Source: Aphanomyces cochlioides
Lineage: Eukaryota > Oomycota > Saprolegniomycetes > Saprolegniales > Verrucalvaceae
NCBI GenBank assembly: GCA_019828595.1
Contig: JAHQRK010000015.1
Coordinates: 1,550,001-1,614,000 of the forward strand
DNA length: 64,000 bases
Direction of reading: 5' to 3'
Each line of letters begins with the position of its first letter. The stretch's first letter is position 1. Under the pieces are notes generated by a model that saw only the letters and a list, made by a program, of their open reading frames with translations, was not told the DNA's origin and made no database searches. The translations under genes and the position numbers were made by a program. Shown here piece by piece: positions 1-10,163 of this stretch.

Positions 1-237
1 TCATGTTAAGCTCTCCGGAATAGCTGCATTACAGAGGGATAAAAGAATTCAATACAATTGCATTTGATTTCAGTATACTCATCAAATGTGCCAAATCAAA
101 CAAGTGAACAATAGAGACTTTGCGCAAATCGTGATTATACTATAGATTATACTATAGAACATAGTCAGTTCTATACTATAATTCCCAAAAATTTTGGATT
201 GCGCAAAATAAAAAACACTATAATTGTGACTATAACG
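1..237. other. AT-rich upstream stretch, no gene seen
   Basis: This is AT-rich sequence with several short repeats of the form ctatag/tatactata around 135-180. I see no reading frame of note. It is probably the 5' part or flank of the transposon carrying the next gene, but I could not find its terminal repeat. Confidence 0.4.
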
Positions 238-1380
238 ATGTATTCATATTCGGGAGGTCAAGTCAGTTCTCTTTGTCCAATGAATCCGAAACTGCTGGCC
301 ATCCTCGTTGCTGAGGACGACGATCTCACGATGTTGCTTCTCAAGCGCTCCCTCCGTGAGAGGTTGCTGATACCACAAGTGCGATTCCAGCTCTCTACGA
401 TATGCAACCAGACTTGCATTGCATTGTTCCGATTCTCAAAGTCAGATATTCAACGCCTTCTTGTTGGTATGCGTCTTCCTGACATCATTATCACGAACAA
501 CAGGCTCAAGGCTCATGCCGAAGAAGCTCTATTAATCCTTCTTAGGCGTTTATGCTATCCTAATAGATGGATCGAGATTGCAATGACGTTTGGACGTGAA
601 CCAACCGAGCTGTGTAGAATATGCATGCATATTCTGGACATACTGTTCGAAAAGTACAAGAAAAAGCTTGACTTCGACGCTGCCATGCTGACTGAATACG
701 GTGCAGTTTCACGAGATGCAATTTCATCAAAATCAGGAGTACAAACGTCATGTGCGGCATTTATTGATGGCACAGTAAGGCCTATTGCCCGACGAACCTT
801 TTTTCAAAAACAAGCGTACAATGGACACAAGCGGGTACATTCTATTAAGTTTCAAAGCGTTACTCTGACTAATGGGCTTATTCTATCCATGTATGGGCCA
901 ATTGAAGGAAGACGTCACGATGTGATTTTGCTCAAACGGAGCAATATTGGCCACAAGTGGCTGCGCTACGCTCCCCCTGGATCATTCATCTTTGGCGACC
1001 CAGCCTATCTGCTGCGTTCATGGCTTATCTCACCATTCAAAGGCCCGACTCTTACCTCTGCTCAATCAAGTTTCAACAAAAAGATGAGCTCTGTGCGTGT
1101 CTCGGTCGAGTGGTGCTTTGGATCAATTTTGCGCTTTTGGGCTTTTCTCGACTACAAAAAAAACCTCCGTGTGTTTCTGACTCCAGTTGCAAAGATGTAC
1201 CTCATGGGTGTCCTCTTCACAATACCTGCGCCAATGGTGGAAATCAGACAAGCCGCTTCTTCAATCTTCCACCACCTTCACTTGAGCACTATCTTGGAGC
1301 AAATTAATAATATACGAAAATCGTTTTTGAAATATTATATGCACCAAAAGGGCAACGGGTCACATCTTTATGACGCATAA
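238..1380 (+). CDS. PIF/Harbinger-family DDE transposase
   Basis: This frame encodes about 380 residues and matches the DDE_Tnp_4 (PIF/Harbinger) nuclease, which cuts and joins element ends. The catalytic acids sit in familiar contexts. The first Asp is in FIDGT (about residue 177), followed by the family block QKQAYNGHKR. The second Asp is in GDPAYLL (about 254), and the Glu is in SVEWCFG (about 291). The reading frame is open further upstream but has no ATG before 238; the ATG at 280 (MNPKLLAILV) is an equally good start. Harbinger elements usually carry a second Myb/SANT-like gene. None is seen here, unlike the complete element at 41637-44276, so this copy may be non-autonomous or truncated. 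Confidence 0.8.
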   Translation: MYSYSGGQVSSLCPMNPKLLAILVAEDDDLTMLLLKRSLRERLLIPQVRFQLSTICNQTCIALFRFSKSDIQRLLVGMRLPDIIITNNRLKAHAEEALLILLRRLCYPNRWIEIAMTFGREPTELCRICMHILDILFEKYKKKLDFDAAMLTEYGAVSRDAISSKSGVQTSCAAFIDGTVRPIARRTFFQKQAYNGHKRVHSIKFQSVTLTNGLILSMYGPIEGRRHDVILLKRSNIGHKWLRYAPPGSFIFGDPAYLLRSWLISPFKGPTLTSAQSSFNKKMSSVRVSVEWCFGSILRFWAFLDYKKNLRVFLTPVAKMYLMGVLFTIPAPMVEIRQAASSIFHHLHLSTILEQINNIRKSFLKYYMHQKGNGSHLYDA

Positions 1381-1476
1381 ATGTTGACTCCTCAACGTTG
1401 CCGAACTGGGTTTTTTTCGACCTTCGCCACACACATCTGAATAAATTGGCCCCAGCGACGCCTTCGTTTTCAAAAA

Positions 1477-2267
1477 CTATGAGACCAATGTTGAAAATTT
1501 GAGGCGGCGAATATTATCGCCACGAGTGGCCAGAGCATAAGTCATGAGATTGTCAGCGCGATGTTTGTACCCGACCTCCGTCATTTCAGAAAAGAACTTA
1601 TCTGCCACTTCTCGAAGCGACGTTTGGTCCACTGAATCAACCATTGTACCGATTCCGCGGTCTTTGAATGTAGAGTTCTCTTCGTCTACCATGGCCATCT
1701 GCTTCAACTTCAATAATTCCTTCACAGCTGCGGGGCGAATGGGGACTCTGTCAGTCTGATCTAGCTCGTACTGGACTTTCCACAAGTCCATGAGAGCATT
1801 CACATACGCTGCGAGTGTTGGATAACCAATGGACTGGGCATCAGGGGCGTTAGTTTGACGCAATGTGGTTTCGGCTGTAGCGTTCTGCATTTCTTGTGTT
1901 TCATCGACCTTCCGCTTTCGTCAAGTAGGGCGTATTGGTCTTTCTTGCATCTCAGTCAGAAACAAAACCATTCGTCCCGGTGTGACGGTATCATTCTGGT
2001 AGTTCTTGCCAAAACACCACTCAATGTATTCCTTCTGTCGTGGAGCGTATTGTTTTTTGTGTTGACTGGACGAACGTCATTTCTGCGGGTGCGAACTCGC
2101 AGTAGGGCTTCTTGTTCGCGTAGATATTGCTGCAAAACTAATTCTGTGTGGGCTTCCATTTCATCGACCGCACTACGTAATGAGTGTGCACCCCGTGCTC
2201 TCGGCGACCGTACATTCCGCATGGATGAATCTCCACAATAGGTCAGAAGCCACGGAGCAAAAAGCAC
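1477..2267 (-). pseudogene. Crypton-like tyrosine recombinase fragment (decayed)
   Basis: Two minus-strand frames join through an in-frame stop and a shift near 1890-1960. The upstream part has a basic stretch (RTRRNDVRPVNTKN). The downstream part has YPTLAAYVNALMDLWKVQY and ends RADNLMTYALATRGDNIRR. This layout resembles the N-terminal half of oomycete Crypton-type tyrosine recombinases, where a DNA-binding part precedes the catalytic domain. No catalytic Arg/His/Tyr region follows, so the copy is broken. The family call rests on general resemblance, not on a catalytic motif. It could be another DNA-binding transposon protein. Confidence 0.4.
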
Positions 2268-3009
2268 GTTGTGATTGGCTTATACTCTATAAATTAGATA
2301 TATTTTTCGGAACTATATGGAGTTTTATCGGTCATGACTGCAGTCATAGTTCATTTTTGGTCGTTTTATGACCAGGATAAAATATTCTGTTTTTTCATTT
2401 TTCTTTCACAATAGGACAACGAAAATCTTTTTTTCAAGCTTAAATGAGGCATCACAAGACATGTAAACTTTGTAATGACCGCTCTAGCAGTCGAGATGGC
2501 TCTCATCATGGAGCATGATAGTCTTGACCTTGGCAGGAGTGATGACAACGAGTGTTTGAATTAGCTTAAAATTAGTATGATGACCAGAGTTAAATATATC
2601 TCGAATATTTATTAAGAAAGAACCAATTTGGAAACAATATCTGATATTTATTTTCTTGGTCATGACCCTGGTCATGACCGCAAAATTTATATTTTGCATA
2701 TATCGTTCAATTAAATTGTCCGGTCAGGACTGGTGGTCCGTATACAAATAACTCAACATGTTTTTTGGTTTAGGACCAAGTGAAAATATCTGCAAAATAT
2801 ACGGACATCTTGGGTACATTGCGCAGGTGATCCTTGTCGTCTGTTGGAACAGCGACGGCGTAGTCTTGTTTGGGCGTGTCGATCGTTTGAAATGGCTGCG
2901 TGGTGGTCATTGGAAATTGATAAATGAGGTCGAGTCGACGTGCTGTTGCCTTTTCAATGCAATGTATCCACCAGAATTCCAAAGCTGACTTTTCAGACGA
3001 AGACTTGAT
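2268..3009. other. No assignable gene
   Basis: The stretch is AT-rich, with repeated gtcatgac/ggtcatgacc palindromic words at 2331-2345 and 2657-2680. A minus-strand frame (2770-3024) stays open for 84 codons, but I do not recognise the protein. Confidence 0.3.
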
Positions 3010-3315
3010 TACACTGTCGACCATCTGGTTGGTTTACACCAGTTCAAATTTCACACATTTGAAGCGTCTCACCATGTCGACGACCTTGCTGACATTGTAA
3101 ATGAAGTTGGCTTTTGAGGATGACGCCATCTTTCCTTCTTTGAAGGAGACTTGGTGCCGGGTGCGATGAACGAGCTTTAGATACATGAAAAAGGGTTTTG
3201 TCCATTGGGGTTCTTGGTGAACTTAACTGGTCGGTTGGACATCCGACATGGTGAGACGTTTGAAATGTGTGAAATTTCAGCACTGGTGTAAACCAACCAG
3301 ATGGTCAACAGTGTA
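3010..3315. repeat. Imperfect inverted repeat of about 70 bp around a small open frame
   Basis: Bases 3010-3080 reappear reversed and complemented at 3244-3315, with scattered mismatches and a short indel. Both arms contain tggttggtttacaccag and its complement. About 163 bp lie between. On the minus strand an unrecognised frame (ending VRRFKCVKFELV then stop) runs from the loop into the left arm. It could be a fold-back element or an inverted duplication of a gene's 3' end. Confidence 0.6.
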
Positions 3316-3779
3316 CAGCGATCTGGGAAATATAAGACCAGCGGTGGCCCTTCGGTGATTGGTCAGTTTCAAACTCCAGTTGAAGTCATGGACCTGTGAA
3401 ATATTTTATCCTATTAAATTGTATATTGGTGTCGTCTCAAGAACAAGAACTTAGTATTTAAAGCTATCATTAAGGTTTATGCACTGTGAAAGTAACTAGA
3501 ATACCTACGATATTGCAAAATGCCATGCATTCAATGAAAAGTCATAGCAGTCATAGATAAAGTGAAAACCTCTATAATTTAATATTTACTGTATCCATTT
3601 CGAGGATGTGTTGTCGAACAATCCCAACCACTATCGCAACCACTCTGAGTGGTGTGTCTTCAGATACTGCACCATGTGAAAGGTGCTCAGAGGACGTCGT
3701 TTTTGTCGTAAGGACTCCATGAAATGGAGAAGATTCTATTGTTATTAAGAAGAGTAAAGTATGATATATTTATTATGCT
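3316..3779. other. No assignable gene
   Basis: AT-rich intergenic DNA. I see no open frame with recognisable content. Confidence 0.3.
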
Positions 3780-4030
3780 TACTTGAGGCTGTGGAAGAAT
3801 ACACGGTCTCCCCGCACCAGGGGACCTTTTCGCTTGGGCTTGAAGGGATTTCAACGCTGTCGTGTCCCATTTTCGTATAGTTTCGTTTGAGATTCCAGTT
3901 CTCGCAACAAAAGCCTGCATGCCTTCTTCTTCAACAGCACGACAGCACGAAGAATCTTGAGTTTGTATGACGCCGTGTAGGAGCGTCGTAGCTTACTCAG
4001 GCCTTGGTGCTTGTCTGACATCACGTTTGT
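3780..4030 (-). pseudogene. pogo/CENP-B-like transposase N-terminal DNA-binding fragment
   Basis: Minus-strand frames read LRRSYTASYKLKIL, then after a shift AFVARTGISNETIRKWD, ending in a basic Gly/Pro stretch (RSPGAGRP). This is the pattern of the psq-type helix-turn-helix at the start of pogo-like DDE transposases in oomycetes. Only the DNA-binding part is present. The one-base shift near 3900 and the lack of a DDE domain mark it as a relic. Confidence 0.5.
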
Positions 4031-4516
4031 CACTTTATGGCCATGAAATGATGGCTGGCATCCTGCCAATTATATTTCCTGTTATAATTTATAATATCAA
4101 TTATGAAGGTTCTAGGGTTAGTTGCTGGTCTTTTATTTCCCAGATCTCTGTACTACAGTCATACCTCGAAATACCGACCCCCTCGATAATATCAAATAAT
4201 AAAGGTTATTATGTAACCAAGATAATAATTTAAAGAGGTATTCTGTAATAACGATGTATTCGTGCTCTTGAGCTTTGCTGTCGTTTTGGCTCCAGATTTT
4301 GAGGCTCTATTCGTTGTTCAGATGGGTGTTAATGAAAGGCTAAAGAACAACAAATAGTCCTTGGATTACGAAGAAAGTGCGACTTGTCCAAGAATAAACT
4401 TAAAACCTTGGGAGAACGCCAGAGAATAGCCAAAATATCTGCCATAAAACAATACAACGTACTGTCAGTTCAATCACTTCTTTCCTAAAGATATGTATGC
4501 GTAGTTATTATCAATT
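4031..4516. other. No assignable gene
   Basis: AT-rich DNA between the pogo-like relic and the next transposase. I looked for terminal repeats pairing with sequence right of 5662 and found none. Confidence 0.3.
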
Positions 4517-5662
4517 TTGTGTAGATTTCCGGATAGAGCGAGGTTCTTCGAATCGATCTCGAATGTCGCAGAACGCGAGAATCGAAACAAAGACAATGAG
4601 CGAGATCGAGTCTGCTGTGAGCCGGCATGCCAGCTCGAATACAGTAATGCATTGTTTGTACGGGTACTTCTGGGGATCAAGAAGAGTCGTCTTGCCATCA
4701 TATATCGGAAGGATGAGAAGACGATTTCGAATTGGATTCAACGATACAACGACACGGGCACATACTTGAGGAAGAAAACATCGACAATGCGAATGTTCAC
4801 GGAGCAGGAAAAAAATTGGATCATAACACACTACCAAGCGCATCCCTTGACGTTCCTTGACGAAGCAAGGGAAGCCTTCCCAAGGGCGTTCCACAAATCC
4901 ATTAGCACAAGTCATATTTGGACCATTATCCATCAGTTTGGGTTGACATGGAAAGTTTTAGAACGGCGAGCAATCCAAATAAACCATCAAGACATCTGCC
5001 GCTTCGTAAGCGAACTACGAAACATCGTGTTTCTTGACGAAGTGAGCTTTGACAACCGTGGAATGTTGCGTAAGCGGGGCTATTCTATGATAGGAGAAAG
5101 ACTCGTCTTCCGAAGGGAATTCACAAGAAAGCCACGTGTATCACTGTTGTGCTTCTTGGGTGCGGACGGTGTATTGAGCTATTATGACACGGACGGAACG
5201 TTTGACCGTGCGCTGTTTTTCAAAGACTGCTCCGAGTTTGCTCATTGTGGCCCTGTTTCAATGTATCCTGGTCAAGGCTCAGTATGGATTCTCGATGGAG
5301 CGAAAATCCATTGTCACCCAGAAATTGTGATGCACCTCCGAGAACTTGGTGTTGTGCCAATCTTCTTACCAGCATATTGTCCGTTCTATAATCCGATTGA
5401 ATACCTCTTTGGATATGTGAATAAAGCATTTCAGCGGAACTACGTTGAATGCCACTCCGAGCAGCATTTGGTCCTCTTCGTTGTCCAAATCATGCGCAAA
5501 TTCAAGCGCTTCAGCATGGCCAATGTCTTTACACACTGTGGCTGGCTATCGTCTGGTCGATTTGACCCATGCAGAGGCCTCCAACACAGCAAAATTCGTA
5601 TTGGAGAAGTCACACTTGACGAAAATGATTTAGGATTTAGTTTGCGAGATGACGAAGAATAA
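4517..5662 (+). CDS. IS630/Tc1-like DDE transposase
   Basis: The frame covers 381 codons. An N-terminal helix-turn-helix (GIKKSRLAIIYRKDEKTISNW) precedes a DDE_3-type nuclease core. The catalytic residues are readable: Asp in VFLDEVSF (codon at 5036), Asp in WILDGAKIH (codon at 5294), and Glu in PFYNPIEYLFG (codon at 5399). The open frame begins with TTG, and the first in-frame ATG lies after the helix-turn-helix. The true start is therefore unresolved and may be lost through a frameshift: the neighbouring frame reads MSQNARIETKTMSE just upstream. It lies tail-to-tail with the decayed minus-strand gene ending at 5683, which may belong to the same element. Confidence 0.8.
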   Translation: MCRFPDRARFFESISNVAERENRNKDNERDRVCCEPACQLEYSNALFVRVLLGIKKSRLAIIYRKDEKTISNWIQRYNDTGTYLRKKTSTMRMFTEQEKNWIITHYQAHPLTFLDEAREAFPRAFHKSISTSHIWTIIHQFGLTWKVLERRAIQINHQDICRFVSELRNIVFLDEVSFDNRGMLRKRGYSMIGERLVFRREFTRKPRVSLLCFLGADGVLSYYDTDGTFDRALFFKDCSEFAHCGPVSMYPGQGSVWILDGAKIHCHPEIVMHLRELGVVPIFLPAYCPFYNPIEYLFGYVNKAFQRNYVECHSEQHLVLFVVQIMRKFKRFSMANVFTHCGWLSSGRFDPCRGLQHSKIRIGEVTLDENDLGFSLRDDEE

Positions 5663-5682
5663 AATGCAAAATGAAATGAAAG

Positions 5683-6824
5683 CTATTCCATATCCTGCAA
5701 TGAAAAGTCGTGGTCTACGTCTCGTTGATTTTCAATTTCACCGGTAACAATTTCACGTTCTGGAATTGTTGCCAAGTCAATTTCCATGGCTATCAACGTA
5801 TCTCGCTTTGCCATTAGTGCTTGCTCAAACAATCCGATTCGTTGAACAACAATAACAATAGCTACATCAATTGAGAGGAGCGGTTATTGTATAACAATAA
5901 CAATAACCGCTCCTCTCAATTGATGTAGCTCAATTAGAGCTCCATCAACAACATCCAAGGCCGTTCGGAGATTGTTCTGAAAGCGCTCCATTTGAACTTG
6001 GTGATCCGATGACTTTGGTCGTAGGCGTGCTAGCACGTGAGGTGGTGGCAGTTGTTGAACACGTGATTCCCAGGCCATTAATGGCGGTCTCACAATATGC
6101 GTAGCCCAAATCCGCCAAATTGGATGCTCTGCTTCCCAAGTATCATCCCACTTGGCATGAAGCTTTCCAATATACTCTTGAATCGTAGCTTCATTCGGTG
6201 CCCCTGAACGATCATGGTTTCTTGGCGCAATACATGCTGAAGTAACTTCGGCATGCTGATCCTTTGTGACGATTTCGTTTCAGTATTTGTAAATCGAGAG
6301 TGATACTCATGTATGCTGCATGCTTGCCAGCCACTCGTTCATCCTTTGTTCTGCTTCAAGCTTTTTGACATGTGTACCATAACGCATTGAGAATATTCGC
6401 CCAAAATGTGATTCATCGACATCTCCGTCGCCAACAGACCAGCCTCCATCATCCGTCCGCTCGGCCAGCCAAGACATTTGGACTTGAACTTTTCGAACAC
6501 GGCAGATTGAATCTCGCTCCAGGACGATCCACCACAGACGTAAGTCGCCAGTTTTACCGCAGACGTGTTTCTTTGACTGACGGTGTCCTTTACCAATGGT
6601 TCGAGGGTTAACTCATAGAGAGATGATGTCACAGGGGCTTGTTCTTCCTGCGACTGCTGGGAATTGTTTTGGGAGGATCTTGTGTTCCTCGAGGGACAGT
6701 CAGCAAGGTCTTCCTGGTGCATTTTGCGGGACTGTCGATGTTGCAATGCAAAGGACAAGAAAAACTTGTCTTCTAGTGGTGAAATATTTAGCCAATCAAA
6801 GACTTGAATTATACAATCTACCAA
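5683..6824 (-). pseudogene. Decayed gene of unknown function, convergent with the DDE transposase
   Basis: Minus-strand pieces line up as one protein. The first part ends at 6339. A second part includes KLHAKWDDTWEAEHPIWR and HVLARLRPKSSDHQVQMER, and a third ends with FSLQDME and a stop at 5683. At least one frameshift separates the first two parts. A 45-bp palindrome-generating insertion at 5860-5930 adds an in-frame TAA between the last two. I do not recognise the family. Convergence with the transposase, 20 bp between stops, suggests an accessory transposon gene. Confidence 0.45.
5860..5930. repeat. Perfect 31-bp hairpin inside a coding frame
   Basis: Bases 5860-5890 are repeated as an exact inverse complement at 5900-5930, with a 9-nt loop. 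It lies in the minus-strand decayed gene. A short word, attgttattgtt on the minus strand, is duplicated at the edges, so the structure reads as a local inverted copy inserted into an older frame. Confidence 0.9.
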
Positions 6825-7142
6825 TCGGAGAGATTCAGGATCGGTTTGCTCGGCGAGATTCGATTGTGCGTGGTCCGGAAATTCGTATCAAATCAATAAT
6901 AGCTATTTTCAGTCGGCTACGGTGCCACACTGTTCAATCTTTCTTGTATGGGCAAAATTGGCTTAGTACCTGTTTCACATGATTCCGAGGGGAAAAGTGG
7001 ATTTTGGGACTTGAAATTACCTTTTGAGCTCCTTTTTTCTATGTGAGAGAAGAACGTCAAGTCTATCAGTGTGCTAGAATTCGTGCTCTTTGTTTCTAAA
7101 CGAAATGAACACCACCCATGGCAACCAGCTATTGATTGTCCA
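6825..7142. other. No assignable gene
   Basis: Intergenic DNA with no recognisable coding content. Confidence 0.3.
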
Positions 7143-7195
7143 AAAAATACCTTTTAAATATATATACCCTGTGTTTATTAATTATTACAGTATAT
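7143..7195. repeat. 53-bp unit, tandemly duplicated; second copy is the target of the next element
   Basis: The unit starts aaaaatacctttta and ends attattacagtatat. A second copy begins at 7196, is interrupted after 7210 by the DDE element, and resumes at 9148 after the element, running to about 9198. The intact first copy shows what the site looked like before insertion. Confidence 0.85.
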
Positions 7196-7210
7196 AAAAA
7201 TACCTTTTAA

Positions 7211-9147
7211 CAATGGTGGGCGGCATCGAGGGGGCTTATCAGATTCTGTATGAAATTTGTGAGGTGTTGTCAAATCTAACCATTTCTTCAACATCCAGAC
7301 AACCTTCGAAATATTATTTATGAAAATTATAAAATTTAAATGTATATTACTTCCTTAAGTGAAAAGTCAGCCACTTTCCATTTCGTGGCCATCCTCAAAT
7401 GCATCGTCGCCATGAGATGAGGTGCTGGAATCATCGTCATCCGTCTCACATTCGTCTGAGCTAGATTCAAACCCTCCTTCATCACGTTTGTCCTCAAGTT
7501 CCAAGAAGGCATGAAGATCCGACAAGCAAGCTTTTGACGTTCGGATGCAGCCGTGAATGGTTTCGGAAGTCAACTTGAGAAGGCGTCCCCCAGGCGCCGT
7601 AGAACGTCTTGAAACGTCGTCGTTGTCGTGTACTGACGACCAACAGTACCCTTCACACTGGCCCATACAAGCTCAATCGGTTGTAAGTCGGAATGGTGAG
7701 GCGGTGTGAACACGACATCGTGGCCACGCATTTTGGCCATTGTCACAACTGCTGGCTTTTCGTTTTCGCTGATATACTTGGCAAGTTTCGTCCAAATTAC
7801 ACTTTTGATTTCTGACGTGTTGTAGTCCAATCCATATAGTTCACAAGCTTCCATGAGACTCCTTTTTGACCATCGGTATCGCGGGGTTTCTGGCGGCAAG
7901 GACTTATGGTATTTTGCATTGTCCATGATGATAATGGCATTCGTCTTGTTCAATTTCGCCAATTCAGAAAGCAAACCATTAAACCAGTCGATGAAATAGT
8001 CACTGTTAAACATTCCATGGTAATCCTTTGTCTCTCATTTGCCTTTCTTTCCACCCTGGAAAACGTCGAGCGCCAATAATTTTGAATTGCCTGGGCCATC
8101 ATCCAAAATACCAGCAATGAAGCAATATCGCCTTCCTTTATTCTGGGGTTTGGCAATAAGTTGGTCGACATCGGTTGGATCACAAATTGTATCTGTGGCG
8201 TGAATAATGGTGGTGTATAAATGATTCATCCAAGTAAACCACCGGTCGAGGATTGTCCAAAAAGACTTCTTGCACCATGTAATAAACGTAGTTGTCACGA
8301 GCGATTGCATTGTCTTCAGATAGTTGGTAGGTCATATTTCCATTGATTTCACCACGTATATAGCCCAGACGGGAGATTTGACGCCGAATATTTCGCAAAG
8401 CATTGTTGTATGCTCGTCGATTGGATTTATCCACGTCAATGTAATCGTTTTCTTCTAACAATGCCAATATATCGTTTGCTACAGTTCGGGTGCGCTCTCG
8501 ACGCCTATCACGTATAAAATTCCTAATAAGTGTTTTAATCTCAGGGGTAAGCGAGACGCGAGTCATGTGGTTCGTTCGATTGGCAGGGGTTTGAGCTGTC
8601 GTGACGATCCTTTCTCCCATGTATGTTTTCCAGACATCTTGAACAATCTTTTACTCCGTCCAAGGAGCTTGCATATCTGACCCACGACATCGTTTGCACC
8701 GACAAGTCGAAAGTGCGCATGCAAGCGGAGAATATCAAGGCGTTCTTCTTTGGTGAGACTTTTTGGCCTCTCCTTAGCGACTAAGGAGGTAATTTCGTCG
8801 TACATCGCCTTGCTCAAAGTTACTGGTGGCCCCATATTTCCAAATGACTGCAATAATGTGCTGGATGTCTGATCAGGGGATGTCAAATCGTTGAACCTGT
8901 ATAATTTAAATATTTCATCTTTAGCTTAAACTATAAGATATAACAGGTCATCGTGATAAACAGTGAAAAATGATAATCATTCTTTATCCTTTTCTACAAT
9001 ATTTTGGAAGTTATGTATTTATACGATATGCGGCCCTAGTAGATCGATTCAGCATAAAAAAAGCTACCGAGTCGTATGGTACTGTCGAAAAATGATGAGT
9101 CTGTCCATGTTGGTGGTCAAAAGCCCCCTCGATGCCGCCCACCATTG
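7211..9147. mobile_element. DDE transposon with 27-bp terminal inverted repeats and TAA target duplication
   Basis: The ends at 7211-7237 and 9121-9147 are exact inverse complements, starting caatggtgggcggcatcg. TAA lies immediately outside each end (7208-7210 and 9148-9150). Removing the element plus one TAA restores the 53-bp repeat unit seen intact at 7143. The element is 1937 bp long and carries one decayed transposase on the minus strand. Confidence 0.9.
7370..8886 (-). pseudogene. DDE_3-type transposase, frameshifted
   Basis: The protein is spread over several minus-strand frames. In order they show an N-terminal region (from 8886) with a helix-turn-helix-like part (ERTRTVANDILALLEE), the first catalytic Asp in VVYLDESFIHHHYSRH, the second in IIIMDNAKYHKSL, and Glu in DLQPIELVWASVKG. 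A C-terminal acidic Ser/Asp-rich tail ends at about 7370. I count frameshifts near 8600, 8200 and 7590, plus an in-frame TGA near 8037 (FQGGKKGK, stop, ETKDYHGMF). The enzyme cannot be made intact from this copy. The DNA ends are still well preserved, so it could be mobilised in trans. Confidence 0.85.
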
Positions 9148-9208
9148 TAAATATATATACCCTGTGTTTATTAATTATTACAGTATATAATATTAGAGTA
9201 CCGACCAA

Positions 9209-9484
9209 TTACCGTTTGGGATGCTCTTAGTATTATATATTATATAATACTAATAGCATCCCCAACGGTAATTTCTATTTCTATCAAAACTTCGGTTTTA
9301 CGGATAAAATTTAGCAACTATGTTGGTTATCCGAAGAATTTCATGTTATTTTGGGGAAAAATAACCACTTCAACCGAAAATATTTCGGATAACCCAATGA
9401 ATTGCTAAATATTATCCGTAACTTCGATTAGAAATAGAAATAAAAATTACCGTTGGGGATAAGTAGTACTATTAATAGTATTAT
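9209..9484. repeat. Nested fold-back (MITE-like) sequence
   Basis: Two inverted repeats overlap. In the first, attaccgtttgggatgctc near 9211 pairs with gcatccccaacggtaat near 9254. In the second, roughly 9254-9340 pairs imperfectly with 9361-9465, both containing words such as ggttatccga and its complement. There is no coding capacity. The three accgttgggga-type ends suggest one fold-back element inserted in, or recombined with, another. Confidence 0.6.
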
Positions 9485-9522
9485 ACATCAAATAAAATCA
9501 AGGGAAAATGTCAAAAAATGTA

Positions 9523-10161
9523 CTATTGTAGGGGCCATTTGGGATGATACCAGGACTATATAATTTGAAGTATTGATACTAAAAATATCAAATTAAATTG
9601 TTTTGAACGGAGTGGTAGATAGAATCGTTTCTGCACAATATTTTGACTGTCGTTGTTTTAAAATCGGACAAGCAACGGCCAAGATATGGCCAAAAGATAT
9701 GAGCTATCAGCACCTATGGAGCTTGTGGTTGTCAAAAAACTCGACTATATCCTCCAAAAGACTAACGACAACACTCCAGGATTAGATTATTTCGATTGTT
9801 AACTCAGTATATGCATACTTGTTTTGTGTTCTTGTTGTTAGATGGCGAATGGCTCTGGTGTCCTGGATGCACTGCGAAGGAGCGGTGACTACTGACCAAT
9901 AAGATTTCACCTTCGAAAGAAATTTGACCAGTCATTTTCTTTTAAAATCTACTAAGTAGGTACTACCAATCGTTTTACATTGTCACTTTTTAAAGGGATT
10001 AACGGTGACATTATCGTCACCAAGAAAACATGCCGTCAATAGAAACATGTTCAAGCTCTTTGTTTAGTTTTTTAATATTCAAAAATTATGTCGATGTCTG
10101 CAAAACTTGTCGACTTATGACACTTTGTCTGACGTATCTTCCCAAATGGCCCCTACAATAG
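9523..10161. mobile_element. Non-coding Tc1/mariner-type MITE with TA flanks
   Basis: The ends ctattgtaggggccatttgg (from 9523) and its exact complement (to 10161) form a 22-bp terminal inverted repeat. Both are flanked by TA (9521-9522 and 10162-10163), the Tc1/mariner target duplication. The 639-bp interior has no transposase I can read. Confidence 0.75.
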
Positions 10162-10163
10162 TA

